NCBI GenBank assembly: GCA_964505475.1
Contig: CAZDIJ010000076.1
Location: 1 to 13,512 of the forward strand
From: JAGXQV01 sp964505475
GTDB taxonomy: Bacteria; Pseudomonadota; Gammaproteobacteria; Burkholderiales; Sulfuricellaceae
DNA: 13,512 bases
Reading direction: 5' to 3'
Within the stretch, counting starts at the first letter, position 1, and every line of letters starts with the position of its first letter. Of this stretch, positions 8,001 through 13,512 are shown piece after piece. Made by a program: the position numbers and the translations under genes. The notes beneath the pieces were generated by a model. That model had not been told where the DNA came from, did not search any database, and worked only from the letters and a program-made list of their open reading frames with translations.

Positions 8001-10180
8001 AGGGAAACATTCCCGCTTGCGGCAATGGCGGCGGAGTTAATCAGCGTTCCGCCAGTGGAAATATTCAAGCCTGCGGGCGCGCTGATTGCGCTGCTCACGG
8101 TAAAATCCAAAGTACCCGCCTCGAGCGTCAGCGGCCCCGTCAGTCCCGCACCCGATGTCAGGTCGAGCGTGCCCGCAAAGGTCATCGCTCCGCTGTTGGT
8201 GGTGGCGCCGACCGTCAACATGCCGCTGGTGGTAATGGTCTTCAGCTCGCCATCGGTCAATCCCAACTTGGCGCCGGCCACGTCAGTCGCGCCGACGCCA
8301 AGTTCGATCGCCAGTTCCCCATTGTTCGGCGTCAGCTTAACGTCGCCGCTGCCAGCGTTGATGCTGCTGGAAGTAAACGACATATTGTCGGCTTTAAGTG
8401 TTATGGCGCCGCCACTGCTGACAATGGAGGAGCTGGCAGGCATATTGATTCCCGACGCGGAATTATTGACCGTGATATTGACTTGGCCACCATCCGAGTC
8501 GACCGGCTTGTTCGCCACCAGCGTCACCGCATCGTAAGCGGTAATGTTGATGTTACCGCCCTTGGTTTTGATTACATCGTTAAGCGAAATCGCGCCGCTG
8601 CCGCTGTTGTTCTGATCGGCCAGCAGCGTGACGTGCAGTTTATTGCTTCCCCCGGTGGCATCAATCCCCGCCCCCGCGTCGATCGTTATCCCCTTGTCCG
8701 CCTTGAGCGTGAGAGTTCTGTCCGCGGTCAGCACGGGCGCAATCGGCGCGCTGACCGTAATGCTGCCGCCATTCGTCCCACATGCCGAAGCGCAGGTGGT
8801 ATCCACCGTCACATCGCCGGTATTGACCAGATAGTTGGTCAAGGTGCTGGCATTCAATGTCGAAGAACCTGCCGTAGCGGGTTGGAAAGTCGGGCCGGCG
8901 GTAATGTTGGCGTCGCCCCCCGCGCTGATCGTGATGTCTTCCGGGTCCAGCAGCCAGGTACCACCCTTGCCGCGCGTAGCGGAATTGTCCGGTGCATGAA
9001 GCACATCCAGATAGCGTTTCCCGGAGGTCTCGACGAAACCGCCATTACCACCCTGCTGCCCGCCCCGCGCATATATCTTGCCATAGGCACGGGTAGTATC
9101 GTCCGCCCACACGATCACCTTGCCGCCATCGCCGCTCTGAATGGCATCGGCTTTGATCTGAACATCCTGGCCGGCATAGGTGACTTGGGCATTCAGCACG
9201 GCGGGGTTCTTGCCCTGGTAATCGCCGCCCACCAGCACCGTACCGCCGCCCATTTGGCCGGAAACGTCCACCCGGGCATCGCCGGTCAGCCCCACCCGCT
9301 CGCCCAACACCTGTATCTCGCCGCCCTTTCCCGCGCCGGTGGCGCTGGTGACGCTGCCCGCTTCGAGCAGGGCGTCGCGGCTGGCCTTGAAAATAATTTT
9401 GCCGTTCTCGCCCACCACCGCGCTGTCGGCGCTGATCTTGCCGCGCTGGTTGACGAGGGCGCCGTAGATGCCCACCTTGCCGCCCTGGCCGACGATCTGG
9501 CCGAGGTTGAGCGCCTGGTCTTGCGGAGCGCTGACCACCACCGCCATATCGGGGTTGGCGGTATCCACCAATTGCACGCTCTTGCCGGCAGCCAGCAGGA
9601 TTTCGCCTTGGGGGCTGGTGAGAATGCCGCTGTTTTGCACGTCGGGGGCGATCAGCACGATCCGTCCGCCGCCCGGCGTGGCAATGGCGCCCTGGTTGTC
9701 CAGCTTGCCGGCCACCGCGCCGGCCTTGAAGCTATATTTGCCGGCAAGAAAATCCTGGTTGCCGATGTCGAGGGTCGATGCGATCAGACCGTTGACATCG
9801 ACACGGGCATTGGGGCCGAACAGGATGCCGTTGGGGTTTATCAGGTAGACCCGCCCGTTGGATTGCAGGGCGCCGAGTATCGCCGAGCTTTCCTGCCCGA
9901 CGACGCGGTTCAGGACATTGCTGCCGGCGCCTTGCTGGATGAAACGGGTAACTTCGTTGGGCGCGATGGAGAAACCTTGCCAGTTGATGATGGCGTTGGG
10001 AGTATTAGTGATGTTGAGGACGTTGCCCTGGGTGGAAAAATTGACGCTGCCGTTAATCACCTGCGGCCCGACCGGCTGCGCCAACGCCACGCCCGCTCCG
10101 AAACACCCGGCCATCGCCACGCTCAGCAAGGTATGGCGGAATGCCACGGCCTTGCCTGCCATCGTTATTTTGCGCTTCAT
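5021..10180 (-). CDS. TpsA-type filamentous-haemagglutinin/HMW-like exoprotein with Cys-rich C-terminal repeats
   Basis: 1719-residue two-partner secretion exoprotein, probably an adhesin, exported by the Sec system and then by the TpsB encoded just upstream. A signal peptide ends near ALA34. The TPS/haemagglutination domain follows (about 35-280), with NRV at 91-93 and NPNGI at 115-119. FVETSG (382-387) and WLLDPEDITI (409-418) recall Haemophilus HMW adhesins. A long Gly/Ser/Thr/Ala beta-strand-repeat body runs to about 1385, with cysteines at 463/467, 914 and 1047/1052. Next come GGGGG, eight prolines (1389-1396), eleven 19-residue C-x8-C repeats (1397-1605) and a Lys/Glu-rich tail ending in KKKQYCN (C1718). 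The start at 10180 has GGAG 7 bases upstream. It lies 84 bp after tpsB and overlaps the FecR-domain gene. No HMW1C-like glycosyltransferase is visible here. The ligand and host surface are unknown. Confidence 0.95.
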   Translation of the reverse strand: MKRKITMAGKAVAFRHTLLSVAMAGCFGAGVALAQPVGPQVINGSVNFSTQGNVLNITNTPNAIINWQGFSIAPNEVTRFIQQGAGSNVLNRVVGQESSAILGALQSNGRVYLINPNGILFGPNARVDVNGLIASTLDIGNQDFLAGKYSFKAGAVAGKLDNQGAIATPGGGRIVLIAPDVQNSGILTSPQGEILLAAGKSVQLVDTANPDMAVVVSAPQDQALNLGQIVGQGGKVGIYGALVNQRGKISADSAVVGENGKIIFKASRDALLEAGSVTSATGAGKGGEIQVLGERVGLTGDARVDVSGQMGGGTVLVGGDYQGKNPAVLNAQVTYAGQDVQIKADAIQSGDGGKVIVWADDTTRAYGKIYARGGQQGGNGGFVETSGKRYLDVLHAPDNSATRGKGGTWLLDPEDITISAGGDANITAGPTFQPATAGSSTLNASTLTNYLVNTGDVTVDTTCASACGTNGGSITVSAPIAPVLTADRTLTLKADKGITIDAGAGIDATGGSNKLHVTLLADQNNSGSGAISLNDVIKTKGGNINITAYDAVTLVANKPVDSDGGQVNITVNNSASGINMPASSSIVSSGGAITLKADNMSFTSSSINAGSGDVKLTPNNGELAIELGVGATDVAGAKLGLTDGELKTITTSGMLTVGATTNSGAMTFAGTLDLTSGAGLTGPLTLEAGTLDFTVSSAISAPAGLNISTGGTLINSAAIAASGNVSLKADKMNLAGGTINAGNGAGMAMLKTYTPGAAVAIDLGAGAGDATVGTLELSNAELSTISAGTLRIGDASSGAIDIKSPLTKDVGGALEHVSGVLSLTSGGAVTQQANATIGVLPGLSVRGSSVALTQANPVGVIAGSASSGDFIYHSSNKVTVSPVDGVNGISVPTTGQNVKLESDSSEGVNQQTGCIINANGGGLVLKTIGPVYLPEANNVGTVAADLSLGGTGGGNLFLRSTTNLTVGSLLSVTGVTTNNKEVSLSTASGMAGNSLTIANSISTGAGANKVTLEADSLVLNDTVTTGGEVEIRPYTAGRNITVGSATCNAAPCLNVTNLYRISAPTVVIGSDYSGKESGAIYVARIAGPLEDEAAEKIRNSNTTRIGLLTGGGVTQGGAINVQDLGVSAGDVVNLNHAANSVTNLAGKTSADNFTFVNSAALNVIAMSGGAAPYGYSMTGISTGGGNVSLTASALNIPAQINAGAGSANLTASAGSVYGSGTSPDITAGVLDVTASVNVDGENGLRTQVSRINSLTATGGYVSVRNYGALVVGPATATPATTSVTAGSYVSLATFSPITINGALSAPGAISVTSSNGDALTISAPIASTGGGAVTLTASGGGTLAINQAVTTSGTMSLAGGSLGGSLGATYSSSWSNNTPAAGGGGGALPPPPPPPPTLDQCVANPSASGCTAVLPTLNACTANPAAAGCSVVLPTLNDCTANPGATGCAAVLPTLSQCTSNPSAAGCSVVLPPLSACTANPGATGCAAVLPTLSQCTSNPSAAGCSVVLPPLSACTANPGATGCAAVLPTLGQCTSNPSAAGCSVVLPTLNDCTVNPGATGCAAVLPTLGQCTSNPSAAGCSVVLPPLSACTANPSAAGCSVVLPSKLPDVVKDVGKKDEGKTLDQALNQTNNTLNNTALTSVVKPLTTTALLSPAKETPAPGSGASGEAPGRVAGSEKQETKAADEKKEEKKDDKKKDTTAQKEEKKDEAPKKKQYCN
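5064..5068 (-). promoter_or_regulatory. Ribosome binding site that fixes the FecR-domain gene start
   Basis: GAGGA on the minus strand, 8 bases before the ATG at 5055. It lies inside the Lys/Glu-rich end of tpsA, whose GAG/GAA/AAG codons supply the purine-rich sequence. It supports the 5055 start over the longer open frame. Confidence 0.6.
5366..5992 (-). repeat. Eleven tandem 57-bp repeats in tpsA (19-residue C-x8-C units)
   Basis: Exactly 11 x 57 bp. The consensus unit is [TP]-L-x-x-C-T-x-N-P-x-A-x-G-C-x-x-V-L-P. Two versions alternate: NPSAAGCSVVLP and NPGATGCAAVLP. The real DNA period in the middle of the array is therefore 114 bp, and neighbouring 114-bp units are nearly identical in bases. 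Outer units (first, second and last) are more diverged. This pattern fits recent expansion by unequal recombination. Every unit keeps both cysteines. Confidence 0.97.
5993..6031 (-). repeat. GGTGGC hexamer run with inverted repeat, encoding the polyproline hinge
   Basis: On the plus strand (GGTGGC)n is followed by AAAGC and then ACCGCCACC. The arms at 6009-6017 and 6023-6031 form a perfect 9-bp stem with a 5-base loop, and pairing can extend beyond one mismatch. It encodes eight consecutive prolines, then Leu-Ala and a glycine run on the other side. Gain or loss of six-base units would keep the frame. Confidence 0.8.
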
Positions 10181-10264
10181 TTTATTGCTCCACGCTCCGG
10201 CGGGATATTCATTACGGCTTTACACCCCATCTCCCGGAGGAAAGGGGAAACAAGCCATCCGCTT

Positions 10265-11845
10265 TCAGAATAGCAAGCCCATGCGAAAATGCATGCGCTG
10301 GTCGCCCTTGCCCTGGGTGCCGCCGGCGTCGAGCACGTGGCCGTAATCCAGGCTGACATTGAGACTTTTATCCTTGACCACGCGCAGCCCCAGACCGAAG
10401 CTGGCGATCGAGGCCTTGGCATCCTCGCCCGGCAAGGGCGCGATGCGCATAACGGCGCCCATGTCGTAAAAGGCCAAAATGCGGCATTGCAGGCTTTCCA
10501 TGCCGAACCGGGGGCACAGGTTGGGGGTGTAGACCTCGCCGGTCACCAGGTAGCCCTTGTCGTTGGCGACTTCGCGCTCGAGAAAACCGCGCACCGAGGT
10601 CGCACCGCCCACGCCGAACTGTTCGCTGGGCAACAAGCGATCCTGAGTAAACTGGCCGGAAAGCAGCAGGCGCAGTTGCCAGTCCTCGGCGAAAAGCTGG
10701 CTGAAATTGGCGCCGTAACGAAGCAGTTTGTAGCCGGCTGGCGCGCCGGCGCGCGCCAGGTTGAAATCGGCATTGCCGCCTTTTTCCCCACCCGGCAGAT
10801 TGTGGATGGCCGTCAGATAGAAGCCCGCCTCACCCGCCGCCAGCGTCCACATGCCGGAATAGGTGAGGCTCAGCGGATGAACGGTGACATCGTTGCCGAG
10901 CGGGGTGCCGACCAGGCTGACGCTATTCTTGTTGGCGCGGTAATCGAGGCCGTAGACCAGCTTGGGATCGTAATTGCCGTGACGGCCGAGATTCTGGTTG
11001 TAGCGAATCCCGGAAACCGTGCCCCGTCCGCTGATTTTGAGGTCGTACACGCCGGCCGTGATGGTGCCGGAATCGACATCCGAGTAGCCGCCGAAAATAT
11101 CTATGGAATCCCCCGAGGCATACAAAGGGATGCGGTAGCCGAGGCTGTAAATGCCCACCTGGTCGTTCTTTTCCGGGGAGGTGGTGTATTGCAGGCTCAA
11201 CACCTGATCGCGGTCGAATAAATTGGCATGCTGGTAAAGAAAGCCGAGGCGGGTGGCGCCGGTCTGCCGGGTGCCGGTATTGTCGAGGGTCATGCCGACT
11301 TTCCACGGCGCCTCGTCGGTGATCTTCATGTTGGCGGCGATTTCGTCTTCCTTGTCACCGCTTTGCAGTTGCAGGTTGATTTTCTTCGCGGGATTGTCGT
11401 TGGCGACGCGCAGGTTGGCGGAAATATTGGCGATATTGGGCGTTTCGCCCACGCGCAGGGTGGGCATGCTGCGGCGGATGTTCTCCTCCCCGAAATGGCG
11501 GTTGCCTTCCACCTCCACTTGGATCAGCCTGGCCTCGACCACCTTGAAGCGTATTACCCCCCGCTCTAGCTCCTGCTCCGGCAAGATCACCTGGACGGCA
11601 TTGTAGCCGCGCTTCCGGTAAGCTTCTTCGAGCGCTTCGAGGGCGCGCTGCACATCGCCGAAATCGCGCTGCTTGCCGACGTGGGGTTGCAGCAGCCCTT
11701 CCAGGAAATCCGCCTTGAGCAAGGAATTCCCTTCCACCTGGAAGCGCGAAATATCGAAACGCGGAATGGCTGCCGCCTCCTCTCCATTGGCGTGCATGGC
11801 CAGCATGAATAGCGCGACAGCCAGCCCCCCCCTCAAGTAGCGCAT
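10265..11845 (-). CDS. TpsB-type outer-membrane transporter (ShlB/FhaC/HecB family)
   Basis: 526-residue outer-membrane protein that secretes the TpsA partner across the outer membrane. A signal peptide (MRYLRGGLAVALFMLAMHANG, cut near residue 19-21) is followed by POTRA_2 (about 29-107, FQVEGNSLL...GYNAVQVILPEQ), a second POTRA-like segment (about 108-180, VEVEGNRHFGEENIRRSMP) and a 16-strand-type barrel to the end. The conserved loop-6 motif VRGF is at 418-421, preceded by FGVGGATS. The protein ends in an aromatic residue (GLLF), as outer-membrane barrels usually do. The ATG follows AGGGA at 7 bases. It is the first gene of the tps operon; tpsA begins 84 bp later. Length and motifs are normal for the family. 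Confidence 0.96.
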   Translation of the reverse strand: MRYLRGGLAVALFMLAMHANGEEAAAIPRFDISRFQVEGNSLLKADFLEGLLQPHVGKQRDFGDVQRALEALEEAYRKRGYNAVQVILPEQELERGVIRFKVVEARLIQVEVEGNRHFGEENIRRSMPTLRVGETPNIANISANLRVANDNPAKKINLQLQSGDKEDEIAANMKITDEAPWKVGMTLDNTGTRQTGATRLGFLYQHANLFDRDQVLSLQYTTSPEKNDQVGIYSLGYRIPLYASGDSIDIFGGYSDVDSGTITAGVYDLKISGRGTVSGIRYNQNLGRHGNYDPKLVYGLDYRANKNSVSLVGTPLGNDVTVHPLSLTYSGMWTLAAGEAGFYLTAIHNLPGGEKGGNADFNLARAGAPAGYKLLRYGANFSQLFAEDWQLRLLLSGQFTQDRLLPSEQFGVGGATSVRGFLEREVANDKGYLVTGEVYTPNLCPRFGMESLQCRILAFYDMGAVMRIAPLPGEDAKASIASFGLGLRVVKDKSLNVSLDYGHVLDAGGTQGKGDQRMHFRMGLLF

Positions 11846-11862
11846 GTTATTTCCCTAAGTAG

Positions 11863-11882
11863 TAGTTTTTTTAAAAAACCTA
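11863..11882. promoter_or_regulatory. AT-rich near-palindrome just before the tpsB ribosome binding site
   Basis: TAG, seven T, six A, CCTA: a 20-bp palindrome with one mismatched pair, 18 bp upstream of the tpsB ATG. It could be a protein-binding site or a weak RNA hairpin in the tpsB leader. The sequence does not show which. Confidence 0.35.
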
Positions 11883-11913
11883 TTTTGAATTTTATTAATT
11901 AATTCCCACCGAT

Positions 11914-11967
11914 GCTACCTTTTGCTACCTTTTTATCCCCTTTTTATCCCCTTTTATGAAAATTTTC
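11914..11967. repeat. Short tandem repeats forming phased A-tracts upstream of tpsB
   Basis: GCTACCTTTT occurs twice in tandem (11914-11923, 11924-11933) and runs into TTTTTATCCCC twice in tandem (11930-11940, 11941-11951) with a partial third copy. GAAAATTTTC, a perfect palindrome, lies at 11958-11967. The A/T runs are centred about every 10-11 bp, near one helical turn, which is the classical arrangement for intrinsically curved DNA. This sits in the divergent control region between tpsB and the radical SAM gene. Confidence 0.75.
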
Positions 11968-12014
11968 TCAGTATTTCAGGATCACGTCTGTGAACTATTT
12001 TCAGTTGCTCCCGG

Positions 12015-12059
12015 CGCCACCTTCCCCCGTAAACGGGAGAAGGTGGGATGGGGGTGGCG
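12015..12059. repeat. REP-like intergenic hairpin element
   Basis: CCACCTTC (12017-12024) pairs with GAAGGTGG (12039-12046), with an inner CCCG-TAAA-CGGG hairpin and one C-A mismatch. CGCCACC (12015-12021) can instead pair with GGTGGCG (12053-12059). The composition (a pyrimidine-rich arm, its complement, then GGGATGGGGGTGG) resembles the dispersed CCTCTCCC...GGGAGAGGGTGGGGGTGAGG-type repeats common between genes of proteobacteria. Only one copy is visible here. The frame upstream of the radical SAM start runs through it, a sign that this extension is not coding. Confidence 0.6.
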
Positions 12060-12064
12060 ATTTA

Positions 12065-12093
12065 CTGAAAAAATTCAGAGGCATGTTTATAAT
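12065..12093 (+). promoter_or_regulatory. Candidate promoter of the radical SAM gene
   Basis: CTGAAA (12065-12070, 4 of 6 matches to the -35 consensus), a 17-bp spacer, then TATAAT (12088-12093). Transcription would start near 12100, leaving a leader of only about 12 bases before the ATG at 12112. An inverted repeat CTGAA-AAAA-TTCAG (12065-12078) covers the -35 box and could be an operator. Confidence 0.5.
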
Positions 12094-12111
12094 TGTCATA
12101 TATTATTCTTT

Positions 12112-13044
12112 ATGCTTACCCAAGCACCCTATCTCAAACTGCTCGCCACCGGCGAACTCGGCAGCCGCGTGGACGATGCCTACCGGCGCATGGAAAAATG
12201 CGACCTGTGCGCCCGATGTTGCCTAGTCAACCGCCGCCGCACCATCTCCGGCGCCGCCTGCCATACCGGCGAAAGAGCGCTGGTTTATCGTTTCGAGAAC
12301 CATTGCCGCAACAAAGGCGGGCGCCCTTCCGAAAGCGCCGCCGGGGCGATTTTCTTCAGCTACTGCAACCTCAATTGCATCTACTGCAACAAACGCGAAG
12401 TCAGCCATAAGGGCATAGGCTGGGAAGTCGAGCCAATGGAACTCGCCAACATGATGCTGGCCTTGCAGGAAAAGGGCAGCCGCAACATCAGCCTGGTCAG
12501 CCCGAGCCACGTGGTGGCGCAAATTCTCGCCGCCGTGCGCATTGCCGCCCAGCGCGGCCTGCGCCTGCCGCTGATTTATGAAAGCGACGGCTATGACAGC
12601 CTGGAAGCCCTGGCGCTGCTCGACGGCATCATCGACGTCTATGCGCCCGACATCAAATACGGCGACGCCCGGTCGGCAAGCATGTACTCGCACGCCCCGA
12701 ACTACATCGAGGCCAGCCAGCGCGCGGTCAAGGAAATGTACCGCCAGGTCGGCGACTTGCATCTGGATGAATGGGGTGAGGCGCGACACGGGCTGCTGGT
12801 TCGCCACTTGGTATTGCCGGGCAACCAGGAAGGCGCCTTGAAGGTGCTGGAATTCGTCGCCAGGGAAATATCGCCGCAAACGACCGTATGCATCCTGCCG
12901 GACTATCGCCCATGCCACAACGCGCTCGGCACGCCGCCGCTGGATCGCCCCCTCACCGAAGAGGAATTCCAGGTCATTGAGAATGCCGCGGAAAAACTTG
13001 GCTTGCGCCGCATGAAGCCCTTTGCGGGGCTTCATGCTCATTGA
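12112..13044 (+). CDS. PflX-like radical SAM protein (COG1313 type)
   Basis: 310-residue radical SAM enzyme related to pyruvate-formate-lyase-activating proteins; the substrate of this subfamily is not established. A four-cysteine N-terminal cluster (C30, C33, C36/C37, C50 in CDLCARCCLVNR and ACHTGE) precedes the radical SAM motif C85-x3-C89-x2-C92 (FFSYCNLNCIYCN). Family signatures follow: GSRNISLVSPSHVVAQIL, LPLIYESDGYDS, LLDGIIDVYAPDIKYGD, RQVGDLHLDEWGEARHGLLVRHLVLPG. The open frame extends back to 11956, but that part translates a REP-like hairpin and has no family similarity. Family proteins begin near xPxYLxLxxxGEL, so I chose M at 12112. No Shine-Dalgarno precedes it; the nearby TATAAT suggests a very short leader. 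The usual C-x-x-C-Q-N after the motif reads C-N-K here. It converges on the yjfB-like gene 12 bp away. Confidence 0.92.
   Translation: MLTQAPYLKLLATGELGSRVDDAYRRMEKCDLCARCCLVNRRRTISGAACHTGERALVYRFENHCRNKGGRPSESAAGAIFFSYCNLNCIYCNKREVSHKGIGWEVEPMELANMMLALQEKGSRNISLVSPSHVVAQILAAVRIAAQRGLRLPLIYESDGYDSLEALALLDGIIDVYAPDIKYGDARSASMYSHAPNYIEASQRAVKEMYRQVGDLHLDEWGEARHGLLVRHLVLPGNQEGALKVLEFVAREISPQTTVCILPDYRPCHNALGTPPLDRPLTEEEFQVIENAAEKLGLRRMKPFAGLHAH
13010..13037. terminator. Perfect 11-bp hairpin between convergent genes, overlapping the radical SAM 3' end
   Basis: GCATGAAGCCC (13010-13020), loop TTTGCG, GGGCTTCATGC (13027-13037). The hairpin encodes the last residues of the radical SAM protein, and the stop codon follows 4 bases later. 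Neither strand has a T-tract after it. It may act as a weak or factor-dependent bidirectional terminator, or protect both 3' ends. The stem is certain; the role is inferred. Confidence 0.4.
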
Positions 13045-13056
13045 AAAACAGGACGG

Positions 13057-13251
13057 TCAGGCGGTCGTATTGACGTTCTGCCCCAGATGGGGCGGCAAGT
13101 TGGAGGAACTCGGCGGCGCCGGCAGAGCGCCGAGCGACTCGGCGGCGCCTTCTCCCTGGATATTCAGGGCTTTTTTCAGCGACGGCAATCCAGCCGCATC
13201 GCCGGCCATTTGACCGGAAACTACAGTTGAGGCGAGACGGGTAACATCCAT
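13057..13251 (-). CDS. YjfB-family small protein (putative motility protein)
   Basis: 64 residues, MDVTRLASTVVSGQMAGDAA... ending PPHLGQNVNTTA. The layout matches the small YjfB family as I remember it: an N-terminal M-D-x-x-x-I/L-A-S segment, a central LKKALNIQGEGA helix and a C-terminal P-x-x-S-N-x-P-x-H-L-G-x-N-V-N end. The family is annotated as a putative motility protein without a known mechanism. The start is well supported: AGGGGG lies 6 bases before the ATG. No signal peptide or membrane segment is seen. No flagellar gene is visible beside it, and no sigma-28 promoter was recognised upstream. It is transcribed towards the radical SAM gene and shares the hairpin between them. Confidence 0.85.
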   Translation of the reverse strand: MDVTRLASTVVSGQMAGDAAGLPSLKKALNIQGEGAAESLGALPAPPSSSNLPPHLGQNVNTTA

Positions 13252-13468
13252 GGCAGACCCCCTGGTCGATATTCCGTAATGCTGTACAGCCTAGCAGAAT
13301 AAGCACGGTATGCAACCCCGCCGATGCAATGGGAATTCCAGTTGTAAAGGTGCGGCGAACGCCGCCTGCAAGCCCTGGAAACGCCCCGGCCAAATCCGCG
13401 ATTGACAAAGTCGCCGACTATGTTCAAAGTTTGCAATTTTATGCGTAAATTCTTTTGAGGAGGAGAGT
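13252..13468. other. Divergent intergenic region between the yjfB-like gene and the Tat-signal gene
   Basis: 217 bp without a convincing gene. It holds a small hairpin, GCGGC-GAAC-GCCGC (13352-13365), and a perfect TTGACA on the plus strand (13402-13407), but no good -10 box lies 16-18 bp downstream. The last 40 bases before the plus-strand gene are AT-rich. Promoters for both flanking genes must lie here or further upstream, but I cannot place them. Confidence 0.5.
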
Positions 13469-13512
13469 ATGAATTCACTGCGCAGAACATTTCTGAAAAG
13501 CACGGGCACGGC
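13469..13512 (+). CDS. N-terminus of a Tat-exported protein, cut by window edge
   Basis: Fourteen codons are visible: M-N-S-L-R-R-T-F-L-K-S-T-G-T. S-L-R-R-T-F-L-K is a near-perfect twin-arginine (Tat) motif, S/T-R-R-x-F-L-K, so the product should be folded, often cofactor-bound, and exported by the Tat system. AGGAGG (13458-13463) stands 5 bases before the ATG and is the strongest Shine-Dalgarno in the window. The rest lies outside, so the enzyme cannot be named. Sulfur-oxidation (SoxY-like) and redox proteins often begin this way, but that is only a possibility. Confidence 0.85.
   Translation, partial: MNSLRRTFLKSTGT

Noticed and set aside
7562..10273. A 903-codon open frame on the plus strand opposite tpsA
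   Set aside because: It is antisense to a gene with clear signal peptide, TPS domain and ribosome binding site. GC-rich codon bias removes stops from the opposite strand. The translation shows no known domain.
11982..11993. TCAC-GTCT-GTGA inverted repeat as a CRP site
   Set aside because: The half-sites are in the wrong order and spacing for the TGTGA-N6-TCACA consensus.
11846..12000. Possible riboswitch (c-di-GMP type) in the tpsB leader, prompted by GGTAGC repeats
   Set aside because: The conserved paired elements and core bases of the GEMM riboswitch are not present; only a short GGTAGC resemblance exists.
12223..13041. A 272-codon minus-strand open frame opposite the radical SAM gene
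   Set aside because: It is antisense to a well-conserved radical SAM protein and has no domain of its own.
13352..13365. GCGGC-GAAC-GCCGC hairpin as a terminator
   Set aside because: The stem is short, no T-tract follows on either strand, and it is upstream of both flanking genes rather than downstream.
13402..13430. TTGACA as a promoter for the Tat-signal gene
   Set aside because: The hexamer is perfect, but no -10-like sequence lies 16-18 bp downstream.

Overview
The window is GC-rich, gene-dense bacterial DNA. The order rpsU - yqeY - dnaG - rpoD, the sequence of the bS21 protein and a YjfB-type small protein suggest a betaproteobacterium, perhaps of the Nitrosomonadales type. That assignment rests on family memory, not on a search.

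Layout. Bases 1-4238 (minus strand) hold the macromolecular-synthesis operon, transcribed leftwards: rpsU, yqeY, dnaG and rpoD, with rpoD cut by the left edge. Bases 4330-11845 (also minus) hold a two-partner secretion operon: tpsB (outer-membrane POTRA/barrel transporter), then tpsA (a 1719-residue exoprotein), then a gene for a secreted FecR-domain protein that starts inside the end of tpsA. A rho-independent terminator closes this operon, and the probable rpsU promoter is embedded in that terminator. Bases 11846-12111 are a divergent AT-rich intergenic region with phased A-tracts and a REP-like hairpin. Bases 12112-13044 (plus) encode a PflX-like radical SAM protein. It converges on a 64-residue YjfB-family protein (13057-13251, minus). 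The right edge catches the first 14 codons of a plus-strand gene for a protein with a textbook Tat signal.

How the genes work together. The right-hand operon should send the TpsA exoprotein through TpsB to the cell surface. TpsA has an N-terminal secretion domain with an NPNGI motif, an HMW-adhesin-like FVETSG...WLLDP signature, a long beta-strand-repeat body, a polyproline hinge, eleven tandem 19-residue C-x8-C repeats and a charged tail ending in a lone cysteine. The overlapping FecR-domain gene has a signal peptide, no second membrane segment and no visible sigma-factor partner. It also ends with a lone cysteine, so it is more likely an accessory of the exoprotein than an anti-sigma factor. 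The left-hand operon is housekeeping (ribosome, primase, primary sigma factor). No RNA genes, insertion sequences or CRISPR arrays were seen.
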